Assembly: GCF_000943565.1 (NCBI RefSeq)
Contig: NZ_JTDW01000014.1
Coordinates: 1 to 64,000, forward strand
DNA length: 64,000 bases
Source: Neotamlana sedimentorum
Lineage (GTDB): Bacteria > Bacteroidota > Bacteroidia > Flavobacteriales > Flavobacteriaceae
Reading direction: 5' to 3'
Shown: piece by piece, positions 34,670-44,247 of the stretch
How the letters are laid out: each line of letters starts with the position of its first letter
Numbering within the stretch: the first letter of the stretch is position 1
The notes under the pieces: model-generated
Databases searched by the model: none
What the model was told of the DNA's origin: nothing
Seen by the model: the letters and a program-made list of their open reading frames with translations, nothing else
Translations under genes and position numbers: made by a program

Positions 34670-37600
34670 TTATTTATTCTCGATCCATTTACGGGCATTA
34701 ACAAAAGCTTCCAACCAAGGTGAAACTTCATCTTTTTTGTCATCTGGATAATTTGCCCAGTTCCATTGGAAGGTAGAGCGCTCAATATGTGGCATAGTGA
34801 CTAAGTGGCGGCCAGTTTTATCACTAAGCATTGCGGTATTAAAGTCTGAACCATTTGGGTTATGCGGATAACCTTCGTAACCATATTTTGCTACAATATT
34901 GTATTTGTCTTCACTATACGGTAAGTTAAATTTTCCTTCGCCATGAGAAATCCAAACGCCTAAAGTACTTCCTGCTAATGTAGAAAGCATAATAGAATTG
35001 TTTTCTTGAATTTTTACTGAAGTAAAAGAACTTTCGTGCTTATGCGAATCGTTATGAAGCATTTTTCCGTGCTCTTCATGCTCAGGGTTTATTAAATCTA
35101 ATTCCATCCATAATTGGCAACCGTTACAAATACCAACAGACAATGTATCTTCTCTTTCAAAGAAGTTTTTAATGGCTTTGTTCGCTTTTTCGTTGTATTT
35201 AATAGCACCTGCCCAACCTTTAGCAGAACCTAAAACGTCAGAATTCGAGAAACCTCCAACGGCTCCTAAAAATTGGATATCTTTTAAGGTTTCACGACCA
35301 GAAATCAAATCGGTCATGTGAACATCTTTTACATCAAAACCAGCTAAATACATGGCGTTTGCCATTTCGCGTTCCGAGTTGCTTCCTTTTTCGCGTAAAA
35401 TAGCTGCTTTGGGCTTCTCGATACGATTCGCTTTAGGCGAATCACTCGAAGTGACGTCATTTAGTTTTCCCGTGAAGTGTTTAGGAAACTCAAATTGTAA
35501 TGGTTGGTTTTTGTAATTATCAAAACGTTCTTTAGCTAAACCATTAGCCGTTTGTTTTTTATCTAGCAAATAAGATGTTTTATACCAAACATCTCTATTT
35601 TCGCTAATATTAAAGCTAAAGCTATCGTCGTTGTTTTTAATAGTTAAGTTGTCAGAGGTATTTACCGAACCAATATTGAAAACCTCGATATTATTTTCAG
35701 CTAAAATAGCTTCAACCGATGCATCGGCTTGAAAAACAAGACCAGCATTTTCAGCGAATAATACTTTTATAGAATCTTCTTCATTCAATTTCGAGATATC
35801 TAAATCGGCACCTAAATTAACATCGGCAAAGCAAAGCTCTAATAAAGTTGTAATTAATCCACCAGAAGCCACATCGTGACCTGCCGAAATTTTATCGCTT
35901 ATAATTAAAGATTGAATGGTGTTAAAAACAGTTTTAACGTAGCTCGCATTTTTTACCGTTGGAGCATCGTTACCAATAGTGTTTAAAACTTGGTTAAACG
36001 AGCTTCCTCCTAATTTAAAATCGTCTTGCGATACATTTATGTAGTAAACATTACCAGCGTTTTGTTTAAAAACGGGTTCTACAACTTTAGTAATATCGTT
36101 ACAATTGGCACTTGCCGAAATAATAACCGTTCCAGGAGAAATAACATCGCCATCAGGATACTTTTGCTTCATAGAAAGCGAATCTTTTCCAGTAGGAACA
36201 TTAATTCCTAAATCAATAGAAAAATCGGAAATCGCTTTAACCGCTTCATATAAACGGGCATCTTCACCTTCATTTTTACAAGGCCACATCCAGTTGGCAG
36301 ATAATGATGCCGACTGTAAGCCATCTTTTAACGGCGCCCAAATTAGGTTTGTTAGTGCCTCTGTAATGGAGTTTCTACTTCCTGCTACTGGGTTAATTAA
36401 GCCTGAAATAGGTGAGTGCCCAATAGAGGTTGCTACACCTTCTTTTCCTTTAAAATCCAGAGCCATAACACCAACGTTATTTAACGGGATTTGTAATGGC
36501 CCAACACATTGTTGTTTGGCTACTTTACCACCAACACAGCGGTCTACTTTGTTTGTTAACCAATCTTTACAAGCCACAGCTTCAAGTTGTAACACTTGCT
36601 CTAAGTAAATTTGTAAGTTTTTGGTTTTATATCTTGGGTTTTTATATTTTCTAATAACCGTTTTATCTGTCATTACCGTTTTTGGAGAACTACCAAACAT
36701 ATCGCTCATGGCTAAATCCATAGGTTTGTTGCCTTTGGTTTTAGATTGGAATGTAAAACGATCGTCTCCAGTAACATCACCTACAGTGTAAATTGGCGAA
36801 CGTTCGCGTTCTGCAATTTTTTGTAAGGTTTCAATATGTTTTTCAGCAATAACAAGCCCCATACGTTCTTGCGATTCGTTACCAATAATTTCTTTGTCGG
36901 AAAGTGTTGGGTCGCCAACAGGAAGCGCATCTAAATCTATTTTTCCGCCGGTATCTTCAACAAGCTCCGATAAACAATTTAAATGTCCGCCAGCACCATG
37001 ATCGTGAATAGAAACAATAAAATTCTCGTCGCCTTCAACCATACCACGAACCGCGTTAGCCGCACGTTTTTGCATTTCTGGGTTAGAGCGTTGTACCGCG
37101 TTTAGCTCGATACCAGACGAAAATTCGCCAGTATCGGCACTAGACACAGCGGCGCCACCCATACCAATTCGGTAATTTTCGCCACCAAGAATTACTATTT
37201 TATCGCCGGTTTGCGGTGTACTTTTTAAAGCTTGTTCGGCTTTGCCGTAGCCAATACCACCGGCTTGCATAATCACTTTATCGAAACCTAAACGTCTGGC
37301 AGGCGCATCGCTAGACGACGCGTTTTCGTTATGCTCGAAAGTTAAAACAGAACCCGTAATTAGCGGTTGCCCGAATTTATTACCAAAGTCCGAAGCACCG
37401 TTAGATGCTTTTATTAAAATATCCATTGGCGTTTGGTATAGCCATTTTCTAGCTTCAAACTTTTGTTCCCAAGGGCGGTTTTCTTCAAGTCTAGAGTACG
37501 AGGTCATGTAAACCGCTGTACCCGCTAAAGGTAACGAGCCTTTACCACCAGCAAGTCGGTCTCTAATTTCTCCACCAGCACCAGTTGCTGCACCGTTAAA

Positions 37601-38371
37601 GGGCTCAACAGTTGTTGGGAAGTTATGTGTTTCCGCTTTAAGCGAAATAACCGAATCGAAATCTTTTGTTTCGTAAAAATCAGGAATATCGGCACGTTTA
37701 GGTGCAAATTGCTCCACTTTAGGGCCTTTTATAAAAGCCACATTATCTTTATAAGCCGACACAATATCGTTTGGGTTGGCTTCCGATGTTTTTTTAATTA
37801 ATTTAAACAGCGACGTTGGTTTTTCTTCACCATCAATAACAAACGTACCATTAAAAATTTTGTGGCGACAGTGTTCGCTATTTACTTGCGAGAACCCAAA
37901 CACTTCAGAGTCGGTTAGTGGTCGGCCAATTTTTTTAGCCACACCTTCTAAATAGGCGACTTCTTCATCGCTTAACGATAAGCCTTCTTGCACATTGTAA
38001 GCGGCAATATCGTCAATATTTAAAATAGGTTCCGGCTCAATATTTATGGTGTACGATTCTTGATTTAACCCGTTAAATTTCTCCGAAATCATAGGGTCGA
38101 AATCTTTAAAATCTTCAGCTACAGCTGTAAATTCTTCAATACGAATAATACCCTCAATGCCCATATTTTGGGTGATTTCCACAGCATTTGTACTCCAAGG
38201 TGTAATCATTGCAGCACGCGGGCCAACAAAAAAAGCATCCAACGATGCTTGCTCAATTTTAGGTGCATTACCAAATAACCAGGTTAATTTAGAAATGGTT
38301 TCTGTAGAAAATTCTTTTGTTGCTTGAACAGCAAATACTTTACTGTTTTGGTTTCCGAAGAAATGAATCAT
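34670..38371 (-). CDS. purL: Phosphoribosylformylglycinamidine synthase, large form
   Basis: A 1233-residue single-chain FGAM synthase. An N-terminal PurS-like part, two AIR-synthase-type ATP domains (for example K-A-E-T-H-N-F-P-T near 245-253 and G-G-S-S-F near 815), and a C-terminal class I glutamine amidotransferase with the nucleophile in G-I-C-N-G-C-Q-L (about 1103-1110) and H-G-E-G-K near 1170. It carries out the fourth step of purine synthesis. Length matches the proteobacterial PurL rather than the three-part PurLQS. It is monocistronic, with about 230 bases of repeat-bearing spacer upstream. Confidence 0.96.
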   Translation of the reverse strand: MIHFFGNQNSKVFAVQATKEFSTETISKLTWLFGNAPKIEQASLDAFFVGPRAAMITPWSTNAVEITQNMGIEGIIRIEEFTAVAEDFKDFDPMISEKFNGLNQESYTINIEPEPILNIDDIAAYNVQEGLSLSDEEVAYLEGVAKKIGRPLTDSEVFGFSQVNSEHCRHKIFNGTFVIDGEEKPTSLFKLIKKTSEANPNDIVSAYKDNVAFIKGPKVEQFAPKRADIPDFYETKDFDSVISLKAETHNFPTTVEPFNGAATGAGGEIRDRLAGGKGSLPLAGTAVYMTSYSRLEENRPWEQKFEARKWLYQTPMDILIKASNGASDFGNKFGQPLITGSVLTFEHNENASSSDAPARRLGFDKVIMQAGGIGYGKAEQALKSTPQTGDKIVILGGENYRIGMGGAAVSSADTGEFSSGIELNAVQRSNPEMQKRAANAVRGMVEGDENFIVSIHDHGAGGHLNCLSELVEDTGGKIDLDALPVGDPTLSDKEIIGNESQERMGLVIAEKHIETLQKIAERERSPIYTVGDVTGDDRFTFQSKTKGNKPMDLAMSDMFGSSPKTVMTDKTVIRKYKNPRYKTKNLQIYLEQVLQLEAVACKDWLTNKVDRCVGGKVAKQQCVGPLQIPLNNVGVMALDFKGKEGVATSIGHSPISGLINPVAGSRNSITEALTNLIWAPLKDGLQSASLSANWMWPCKNEGEDARLYEAVKAISDFSIDLGINVPTGKDSLSMKQKYPDGDVISPGTVIISASANCNDITKVVEPVFKQNAGNVYYINVSQDDFKLGGSSFNQVLNTIGNDAPTVKNASYVKTVFNTIQSLIISDKISAGHDVASGGLITTLLELCFADVNLGADLDISKLNEEDSIKVLFAENAGLVFQADASVEAILAENNIEVFNIGSVNTSDNLTIKNNDDSFSFNISENRDVWYKTSYLLDKKQTANGLAKERFDNYKNQPLQFEFPKHFTGKLNDVTSSDSPKANRIEKPKAAILREKGSNSEREMANAMYLAGFDVKDVHMTDLISGRETLKDIQFLGAVGGFSNSDVLGSAKGWAGAIKYNEKANKAIKNFFEREDTLSVGICNGCQLWMELDLINPEHEEHGKMLHNDSHKHESSFTSVKIQENNSIMLSTLAGSTLGVWISHGEGKFNLPYSEDKYNIVAKYGYEGYPHNPNGSDFNTAMLSDKTGRHLVTMPHIERSTFQWNWANYPDDKKDEVSPWLEAFVNARKWIENK

Positions 38372-38493
38372 TATGTATACGTTATAGTTGTGTTATCAAA
38401 ACGCAAAAATACATTTTTTTAAACGATAAAACGGCTGTTTTTTTACGAAACACAAGGTGTTTTCAACAAGTTTTTTAACAGAAATTAGTTTTT

Positions 38494-38592
38494 GGGCGTT
38501 TCCCCGTCCCGAAGCTTCGGCATCAGCGTCGGGCTTTACACTATATCTTTTTCTCGTGCCTTAAAAAAGGATGCCGTTTCAATCCCTAACGC
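38494..38592. repeat. Structured intergenic repeat (GGGCGTT element)
   Basis: The element starts GGGCGTT (38494-38500), contains the 12-bp palindrome CCGAAGCTTCGG (38509-38520), the segment GTCGGGCTTTACACTATATC (38529-38548), GCCTTAAAAAAGGATGCCG, and ends CCCTAACGC, whose AACGC can pair with the opening GCGTT. It is GC-rich compared with its surroundings. I recall similar elements scattered between genes of many flavobacteria; no function is known to me. Confidence 0.6.
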
Positions 38593-38607
38593 GGCTTGCC
38601 TTATGGT

Positions 38608-39468
38608 TTAAAAATAGTTGTTAAGTAGCTGTTTAACCTGTGTGTAATAACTACCACCAAATAAATTTAAATGTACCAATAAATAGTACAGCTGGTAAAT
38701 TTCAATTCTGGTTTCGGTAAAAGCATTAAACGGAATAATGTTTTGATACGCCTGGTAAAAAGCATGGCTAAAACCGCCTAACAATTTGCTCATGGCAATA
38801 TCAACCTCGTTGTGCCCAAAATAAATAGCCGGATCAATTAAATAAGGCGTGCCGTTTTTTGCAATGATATAATTGCCGCCCCACAAATCGCCATGAATAA
38901 GCGATGGTTTTATATTTTTAAAAAGCGGCGTTAAAACTTCATTTAGTCTGGCTTCAGTAGGAATTTCGGAATCCTGAAGTAAATTGCTTGTTTTTGCTAA
39001 ATTTAGTTGTGGTAACAAGCGTTGGTTAATGTAAAAATCTGTCCAATGTTTGTGAAATTTATTTTGCTGCGGTAAACTGCCAATAAAGTTGTTAGTTATT
39101 AAACCAAAATTATCTGCTGAGGTTTTATGCAGTTTAGCCAAATGTTCAGCTAGCGTTTTAAAATTGGTTTCACTGGGTGTTTTGGCACCAATAAACTCCA
39201 TTAATAAAAACGCAGTTTTACCTAGATTTCCGCAAGCAAATAGTTCTGGAACAGCAATGGTATTGGTGTTTTTGATAGTTTCGAGCCCTAGTTTTTCGGT
39301 TTGAAACATGTTTTGGGCGTGACCGGAAGTATTCGTTTTTAAAAAATATGATTTAGCAGTTGTATCAATTTTAAAAGCTTCAGAAATATCGCCGCCAGAA
39401 ACCGGAGCATAGTTAATTATTGGTTGGTTTAAAACCGAAGCGATATGATTTAAAAAGGCTGCATTCAT
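38608..39468 (-). CDS. Fructosamine kinase family protein
   Basis: A 286-residue protein of the aminoglycoside-phosphotransferase fold. P-V-S-G-G-D-I-S-E-A-F near 21-31 (glycine loop), L-I-H-G-D-L-W-G-G-N-Y near 192-202 (catalytic D) and L-I-D-P-A-I-Y-F-G-H near 211-220 (metal-binding D) match FN3K/YniA proteins, which phosphorylate ketosamines and help repair glycated protein; some accept other sugars. It is monocistronic. The promoter-proximal side faces a terminator hairpin at 39496-39525 from the nuclease gene. Confidence 0.88.
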   Translation of the reverse strand: MNAAFLNHIASVLNQPIINYAPVSGGDISEAFKIDTTAKSYFLKTNTSGHAQNMFQTEKLGLETIKNTNTIAVPELFACGNLGKTAFLLMEFIGAKTPSETNFKTLAEHLAKLHKTSADNFGLITNNFIGSLPQQNKFHKHWTDFYINQRLLPQLNLAKTSNLLQDSEIPTEARLNEVLTPLFKNIKPSLIHGDLWGGNYIIAKNGTPYLIDPAIYFGHNEVDIAMSKLLGGFSHAFYQAYQNIIPFNAFTETRIEIYQLYYLLVHLNLFGGSYYTQVKQLLNNYF

Positions 39469-39495
39469 CTCAAATTCAAATTAAATAAAATAACA

Positions 39496-39525
39496 AAGGT
39501 CACCAAAATAATTATTGATGACCTT
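39496..39525 (-). terminator. Probable terminator of the secreted nuclease gene
   Basis: AAGGTCA (39496-39502) pairs with TGACCTT (39519-39525), with three more pairs inside after one mismatch. On the minus strand T-rich sequence follows. Confidence 0.65.
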
Positions 39526-39566
39526 AGTTTAGTGAGAGGTACTTCGCTTCACTCGGTATTACAAAT

Positions 39567-41363
39567 CTATTTTCTAACCAATTTTTTGGTTATTTGTTGT
39601 AAACCGTTTGACAGTTTTAAGATATAAATACCTGCTTTTAAGTTTTCAACCGAAATACTTTGGTTTTTCGTTTGTCCGCTACTAATGCGTCTACCTAGAA
39701 TATTGTAAATTTCAAATTGTAAAATATCGTTGCTACTAACCTTAATTTGATTGCTTTCAACTGGATTTGGGAAAATATTCACCGCATTTAAACTAGTGTC
39801 ATCAACGCTTAAACTAGAATAACATGTCCATGATAAATCGTCAATTCTTACACGGTTAGACGTTGATTGATTATCCAAAACAACAGTTACGTTACCTTCA
39901 ATATTGATGTTTGAAATTGTAGTTGTGGTCGATGTTGTGTTATCATCGCTGTAAGGAATCGTTCCAACTGAATTACCATTAACAAGCACATCGAAAGTTC
40001 CAGCAGAACCACTAAATGTTAGCTGAGTAGTTACTGTTAAGCTTCCAATACCTCCTGTAACTGCAGGTGCTGTTAAATTTCCGTTTCTAATACAAATAGA
40101 TCTTGAGTTTAAAGATTGATCGGTTCTTGCATCGGTAGCTATCCATGTACCACCATCGTCACCTGTCCAAGTTCTTTCTGCATAACTTGATGCGTTCGTT
40201 GGTATATTTTCGAATGTTTCACTTAAACAAGAGTCTCCCGTTGGTGGTGTAGAATCTTCTAAAGTTGTTTCGGAAACCGAATTACTTAAAGCAGAAGTGT
40301 TTCCTGCGGCATCTGTTGCTAAAACTGAGAAACTATAAGTTGTTTCTGACGATAGATCTGTAACTGTAAATGTTGTAGAAACGTTGTTGGTTGATACGTA
40401 ATAACTGTTATCAACATAAACGTTGTAAGCAACCACTGCTGTGTTGTCTGTAGAAGCTGTCCAAGCTAAATCAACGGTTGTTGCCGTTGGGTTTGACGCC
40501 GTTAAATTAGTTGGTATTGTTGGCGCTTCGGTGTCTGGTTCTGCAGCTTCACCCCAACGATTTTCTGCAGGAGTTCCGCCCCAAATTACTGTTGCTAAAT
40601 ATGGGTTGTCAATAAAAGGATTTCTGTTTCCTTGAGCATATGTATTGCTCGTGTTAGCATGATACGTGTTTCGGTTATCTTCGATGGTTGAAACCGGATC
40701 TTCGGCATTCCAATCTAATAATAAATTAATCATATTAGAGTCGATAGCATTGTTTGTTCCTACACAAACATTTGAAGGTAAACAACGCGATCCGTAGCGC
40801 ACATACATATACATAATCATACGAGCTACATCGCCTTTCCATTCGTCACCAGGATACCAGTTGCTCGATGCAGTGCCTGCATTTCCAGATCCGTCGGCAA
40901 ATTTTCGGTTACCTCTATCTGAGTTCATTTGCACATCCGAAGGGCGCAAGTGATGCGCATCAGACCCAGGTCCAGATTCACCAAGATTAGGATTTCCTAA
41001 AGACTTTGGGTAGGTGTGTTCGCGGTTCCAGTCGCTTCCATTATTACCGCCGTTATCAAACTTGCTTCGGCTTCTATCGGTAATATGATTTCTGTCGCTA
41101 TCGTCGTAACCATATAATAACAGAACGTTGCCGCTGTTGGTTGGGTCTAAATCGGTTACTTTACTTGCTTCCCATATTCCAGGAGTATAGCTTAAAAAAT
41201 TGGTGTGTTTGTTTACTGTTATAGTTTCTAAATCATCAAACAAATTAGTACCAGTTTTATTAAAATCTACACCAGAATAATAATCTTGGAGCTCCGTTGG
41301 AGGTGTAAGTTGAGCAAAACTTACACTTGTAATTAAAATAAATAATAAGTAAAAGTGCTTCAT
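39567..41363 (-). CDS. Secreted endonuclease I-family nuclease with FN3 and T9SS sorting domain
   Basis: With ATG 41363 the product is 598 residues and starts with a clear signal peptide (MKHFYLLFILITSVSFAQ). A start at 41435 would add 24 residues overlapping the methyltransferase gene and is rejected. Domains: endonuclease I catalytic region (about 25-280; R-E-H-T-Y-P-K-S and D-A-H-H-L-R-P metal/catalytic histidines), fibronectin type III (about 285-375), a beta-sandwich module (about 385-520), and a C-terminal type IX secretion sorting domain starting N-I-F-P-N-P-V-E. It probably degrades extracellular DNA for nutrition. Confidence 0.9.
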   Translation of the reverse strand: MKHFYLLFILITSVSFAQLTPPTELQDYYSGVDFNKTGTNLFDDLETITVNKHTNFLSYTPGIWEASKVTDLDPTNSGNVLLLYGYDDSDRNHITDRSRSKFDNGGNNGSDWNREHTYPKSLGNPNLGESGPGSDAHHLRPSDVQMNSDRGNRKFADGSGNAGTASSNWYPGDEWKGDVARMIMYMYVRYGSRCLPSNVCVGTNNAIDSNMINLLLDWNAEDPVSTIEDNRNTYHANTSNTYAQGNRNPFIDNPYLATVIWGGTPAENRWGEAAEPDTEAPTIPTNLTASNPTATTVDLAWTASTDNTAVVAYNVYVDNSYYVSTNNVSTTFTVTDLSSETTYSFSVLATDAAGNTSALSNSVSETTLEDSTPPTGDSCLSETFENIPTNASSYAERTWTGDDGGTWIATDARTDQSLNSRSICIRNGNLTAPAVTGGIGSLTVTTQLTFSGSAGTFDVLVNGNSVGTIPYSDDNTTSTTTTISNINIEGNVTVVLDNQSTSNRVRIDDLSWTCYSSLSVDDTSLNAVNIFPNPVESNQIKVSSNDILQFEIYNILGRRISSGQTKNQSISVENLKAGIYILKLSNGLQQITKKLVRK

Positions 41364-41385
41364 AAAAATTGAAATTAGGGAAATT

Positions 41386-42597
41386 TTATTTTTTTTCAAG
41401 TAACGCCATGTAGAATCCGTCGAAACCAGACTCATGCGCTAAAACTTTTTTATCTTTTACAAAAGTAAACTCTTTTCCGAATTCTGATGTTAAGAATTTG
41501 TCAACTTGATTTTGATTCTCAGAAGGTAAAACGGAACATGTAGCATACACTAATTTTCCGCCTGGTTTCACCATTTTAGAATATTGTTGTAAAACCTCTT
41601 GTTGTGTTACTCTAATTTTATCTATAAATTCAGGTTGTAATTTCCATTTGGCATCTGGGTTACGTCGTAAAACGCCTAAGCCAGAACAAGGTGCATCAAT
41701 TAGCACGCGGTCTGCTTTACCGTGTAACTTTTTAATTGGTTTAGTAGAGTCAATAACTCTTAAATCGAAATTATGAACGCCGTTTCGCTTAGCTCTAATT
41801 TTTAATTTCTTTAATTTACTTTCGTAAATATCCATGGCAATAACTTGCCCTTTGTTTTGCATTAAGGCCGCAATATGCAGGGTTTTACCACCAGCACCAG
41901 CACAGGTGTCTACTACTTTCATGCCTGGTTTTACATCTAGAAAATCGGCAACTAATTGCGAGGATGCATCTTGAACTTCAAAAAAACCTTGTTTAAAAGC
42001 ATCTGTAACAAAAACGTTAGCACGTTCTGTTAGTTTTAAGGCAGATGGATAACCTTTAATAAATTCGGTTTCAATATTCTGATCGAATAAAATATTTTGT
42101 AATTTTTCTTTAGTAATTTTTAAGGTGTTTACACGTAAAATAACATCGGCTTGCTCATTTTGCATAGCAATTTCTTTTGTCCAAGTAGCTTCGCCTAATT
42201 CTTCTAAACCAATACTATCTATCCAATCTGGAATAGATTCTCTAAATTTTCTGGTTTTAGAAAGCTCGTCGAAACGTCCTTTAATTTTACGGGTTGGCGT
42301 GCCTTCAAAGTATTTCCAGTCTGGTAATTTAATACCTTTTAAGGTAGCCCAAACGGCGAACATGCGCCACAGGTTATCGCGATCGAAAGGTTCTTTTACT
42401 TCGGCAATTTCGGCATATAGACGTTTCCAACGCACAATGTCGTATGTGGTTTCTGCTACAAAAGCGCGGTCTCGACTTCCCCAACGTTTATCTCGTTTTA
42501 AAAGTTGTTGAATCACTTTATCGGCGTAGTTGCCTTCGTTAAAAATAAGGGTTAAACCATCAATAACGGCAAAGCATAAATTTCTGTGTAATCGCAT
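41386..42597 (-). CDS. RsmB/NOP-type RNA cytosine-C5 methyltransferase
   Basis: A 403-residue SAM-dependent RNA methyltransferase. An N-terminal NusB/RsmB-like helical region precedes the catalytic domain with D-T-C-A-G-A-G-G-K-T (about 235-244, SAM site), D-A-P-C-S-G-L-G-V-L (about 303-312, motif IV cysteine) and Y-A-T-C-S-V-L-P-S-E-N (about 353-363, motif VI nucleophile). It probably methylates 16S rRNA at a cytosine, as RsmB does, but the exact site is not deducible. It is transcribed just upstream of the nuclease gene with a 22-nt gap. Confidence 0.9.
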   Translation of the reverse strand: MRLHRNLCFAVIDGLTLIFNEGNYADKVIQQLLKRDKRWGSRDRAFVAETTYDIVRWKRLYAEIAEVKEPFDRDNLWRMFAVWATLKGIKLPDWKYFEGTPTRKIKGRFDELSKTRKFRESIPDWIDSIGLEELGEATWTKEIAMQNEQADVILRVNTLKITKEKLQNILFDQNIETEFIKGYPSALKLTERANVFVTDAFKQGFFEVQDASSQLVADFLDVKPGMKVVDTCAGAGGKTLHIAALMQNKGQVIAMDIYESKLKKLKIRAKRNGVHNFDLRVIDSTKPIKKLHGKADRVLIDAPCSGLGVLRRNPDAKWKLQPEFIDKIRVTQQEVLQQYSKMVKPGGKLVYATCSVLPSENQNQVDKFLTSEFGKEFTFVKDKKVLAHESGFDGFYMALLEKK

Positions 42598-42673
42598 TGT
42601 AAATAAAATAAGTATGCAAAGGTAATGTTATTTAAATAATAAAATTATCTATTTTGCGCTAATAAAATAGCTT

Positions 42674-43252
42674 TTGGAAGAAGACAAATTTATACAAGAC
42701 CTTAAAGAAGGTAAGCCCTTTGCTTATGAGGAGTTGATAGACTCGTACCAGCAAAAGGTGTTTGCTACTTGTATTTCGTTTGTGCCTAATAAAGAAGATG
42801 CCGAAGATATTGCTCAAGAGGTTTTTGTTGAGGTTTTTAATTCCATTCATAAATTTAAAGGAAACTCTAAATTATCGACATGGATTTACAGAATTGCTAC
42901 CAATAAATGTTTAGAATTTATTAGAAAACGAAATGCTAAAAAACGATTTGCTTTTTTACAAACTATTTTGGGGAACGATATTCCGGTAGATAAAACCAAT
43001 TATTTTACCGAAATGAATCACCCAGGAATTTTGTTAGAAAATAAAGAAGAAAGCGATATTTTATTTAAAGCTATTAACCAACTACCCGAATCGCAAAAAG
43101 TGGTTTTTACACTTTGTAAAGTCGATGATAAAAGTTATCAAGAGGCTGCGGAAATTACGGGTAAAAGTGTGTCGTCAATAGAGTCGGTTATGTTTAGAGC
43201 AAAGAAGAATTTACAAAAGATTTTAGAAAACTTTTACAAAAACAACCAATAA
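42674..43252 (+). CDS. ECF RNA polymerase sigma factor (first system)
   Basis: A 192-residue sigma factor. Region 2 includes A-E-D-I-A-Q-E-V-F-V-E-V-F and L-S-T-W-I-Y-R-I-A-T-N-K (about 45-80); region 4 includes L-P-E-S-Q-K-V-V-F-T and Y-Q-E-A-A-E-I-T-G-K-S-V-S-S-I-E (about 134-168). The start must be TTG 42674, because no upstream ATG exists in frame after the last stop and the sequence M-E-E-D-K-F fits homologues. It directs the following genes, probably via the paired boxes at 43252 and 44248. Its partner anti-sigma function may lie in the next small membrane protein. Confidence 0.9.
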   Translation: MEEDKFIQDLKEGKPFAYEELIDSYQQKVFATCISFVPNKEDAEDIAQEVFVEVFNSIHKFKGNSKLSTWIYRIATNKCLEFIRKRNAKKRFAFLQTILGNDIPVDKTNYFTEMNHPGILLENKEESDILFKAINQLPESQKVVFTLCKVDDKSYQEAAEITGKSVSSIESVMFRAKKNLQKILENFYKNNQ

Positions 43253-43278
43253 CGCAAGTATTTTAAAAATATTGCATC
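43252..43278 (+). promoter_or_regulatory. Candidate ECF sigma promoter A
   Basis: ACGCAAGT (43252-43259), a 15-nt spacer, then CATC (43275-43278), 32 nt before the ATG at 43311. The same two motifs with the same 15-nt spacer occur at 44248-44274. The box begins at the last base of the sigma factor stop codon. Confidence 0.55.
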
Positions 43279-43310
43279 AAAAGAATATAGAAATAAAAAG
43301 AGCGTAAATT

Positions 43311-43619
43311 ATGGAAGATAAAGTAACCAAAACGCTAAATGCTGTAACTAAAATAGAACAAGTTAAGGTGTCTCCTTTTTTTAAGGATAAAACAATGCAA
43401 AAATTGTTTGCCGAAAAAGCGAATGCCCAAGAATCGGTAAAGTTGACTTGGTTTTCGCCTAAATTTCAGTTGGCGACTTTAGTTGTGGTTATATCAGTGA
43501 ATATTTGGGCATTTTCTAAAATCACATTAGAATCGGTATACCAAAATAACGTTAATGAGTTTGCCGAAACATTTGGTTTTAGCGATTCGAATGTTGCAGG
43601 TACCATTTTAAATAATTAA
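43311..43619 (+). CDS. Small single-pass membrane protein, possible anti-sigma factor
   Basis: A 102-residue protein with a cytoplasmic N-terminal half (about 1-47), one membrane helix (about 48-70, F-Q-L-A-T-L-V-V-V-I-S-V-N-I-W-A-F) and a short outer segment. It follows the ECF sigma gene by 58 nt and precedes the Spy-like gene by 2 nt. Position and topology (N-in, one helix) fit a reduced anti-sigma factor, but no zinc-binding anti-sigma motif (H-x3-C-x2-C) is present and no family is recognised. The role is therefore inferred from context. Confidence 0.65.
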   Translation: MEDKVTKTLNAVTKIEQVKVSPFFKDKTMQKLFAEKANAQESVKLTWFSPKFQLATLVVVISVNIWAFSKITLESVYQNNVNEFAETFGFSDSNVAGTILNN

Positions 43620-43621
43620 GT

Positions 43622-44128
43622 ATGAAAAACAATTCTATTTTATACGTGTTACTCGTTTTTCTAATAATTGTAAACGGATTTTTTATTTACAATTATGTAA
43701 ACAGTGATAAGTTACCCAAATTTGTTGAGCCTAAAAGCCATCAAAAATTTATTGAAGAAGCATTAGATTTTAATGAGGAACAAAAGCAACAAATGGCGGC
43801 TTTAGAGGCAAGTCATCGTAAAGAATTAAAAAAGTTAGGCGATGATGTTAAATTTCTAAAGGATCAATTATTTAGTAAAATTTCGGGTGAAACTTTAACA
43901 GCAAAAGAAATAGATTCTTTAACAGATTTAATTGGCAAAAAAGAAGCTGTTTCAAATAAAAAAATACTTCAATACTTTAAAAACATCGAAGCGCTTTGTA
44001 ATACCGAAGAGCAACGAGAAATTTTTAAAACTATAATAAAAGATGCTATAGGTAAACCAGAAAGGAGAGGAATGCCACCACCAGGACATCATCCGCCACC
44101 GCCAAACAGAGCGCCAGCACACCATTAG
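43622..44128 (+). CDS. Spy/CpxP-like periplasmic protein with Pro/His-rich tail
   Basis: A 168-residue protein with an N-terminal signal anchor (about 6-25), a helical domain with F-N-E-E-Q-K-Q-Q-M-A-A-L-E near 49-61 and L-C-N-T-E-E-Q-R-E-I-F near 125-135, typical of Spy/CpxP or heavy-metal-resistance proteins, and a C-terminal tail G-M-P-P-P-G-H-H-P-P-P-P-N with further histidines, likely metal-binding. Such proteins sense or buffer envelope stress. It closes the sigma operon; a strong terminator follows at 44166-44230. Confidence 0.8.
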   Translation: MKNNSILYVLLVFLIIVNGFFIYNYVNSDKLPKFVEPKSHQKFIEEALDFNEEQKQQMAALEASHRKELKKLGDDVKFLKDQLFSKISGETLTAKEIDSLTDLIGKKEAVSNKKILQYFKNIEALCNTEEQREIFKTIIKDAIGKPERRGMPPPGHHPPPPNRAPAHH

Positions 44129-44165
44129 TATAAAAAAAATAGTAAAGCAGATAAAAGTTGTAAAG

Positions 44166-44230
44166 CTTCATCTTTTAAAGGTTTGTTTCAAAAATGAACA
44201 ATTTTAAAAGATGAAGTTTTTGTTTTTTTT
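44166..44230 (+). terminator. Strong terminator of the first sigma operon
   Basis: CTTCATCTTTTAAA (44166-44179) and TTTAAAAGATGAAG (44203-44216) form a perfect 14-bp stem, followed by TTTTTGTTTTTTTT. It separates the sigma/Spy unit from the YHYH unit. Confidence 0.92.
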
Positions 44231-44247
44231 AAATGTTTTTAAAAAGG

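Noticed and set aside
36105-36608. Plus-strand 167-codon frame inside purL
   Set aside because: It is a long shadow frame opposite a conserved catalytic region, without promoter or known motif.
41364-41435. N-terminal extension of the secreted nuclease
   Set aside because: It overlaps the end of the methyltransferase gene and would hide a perfect signal peptide.
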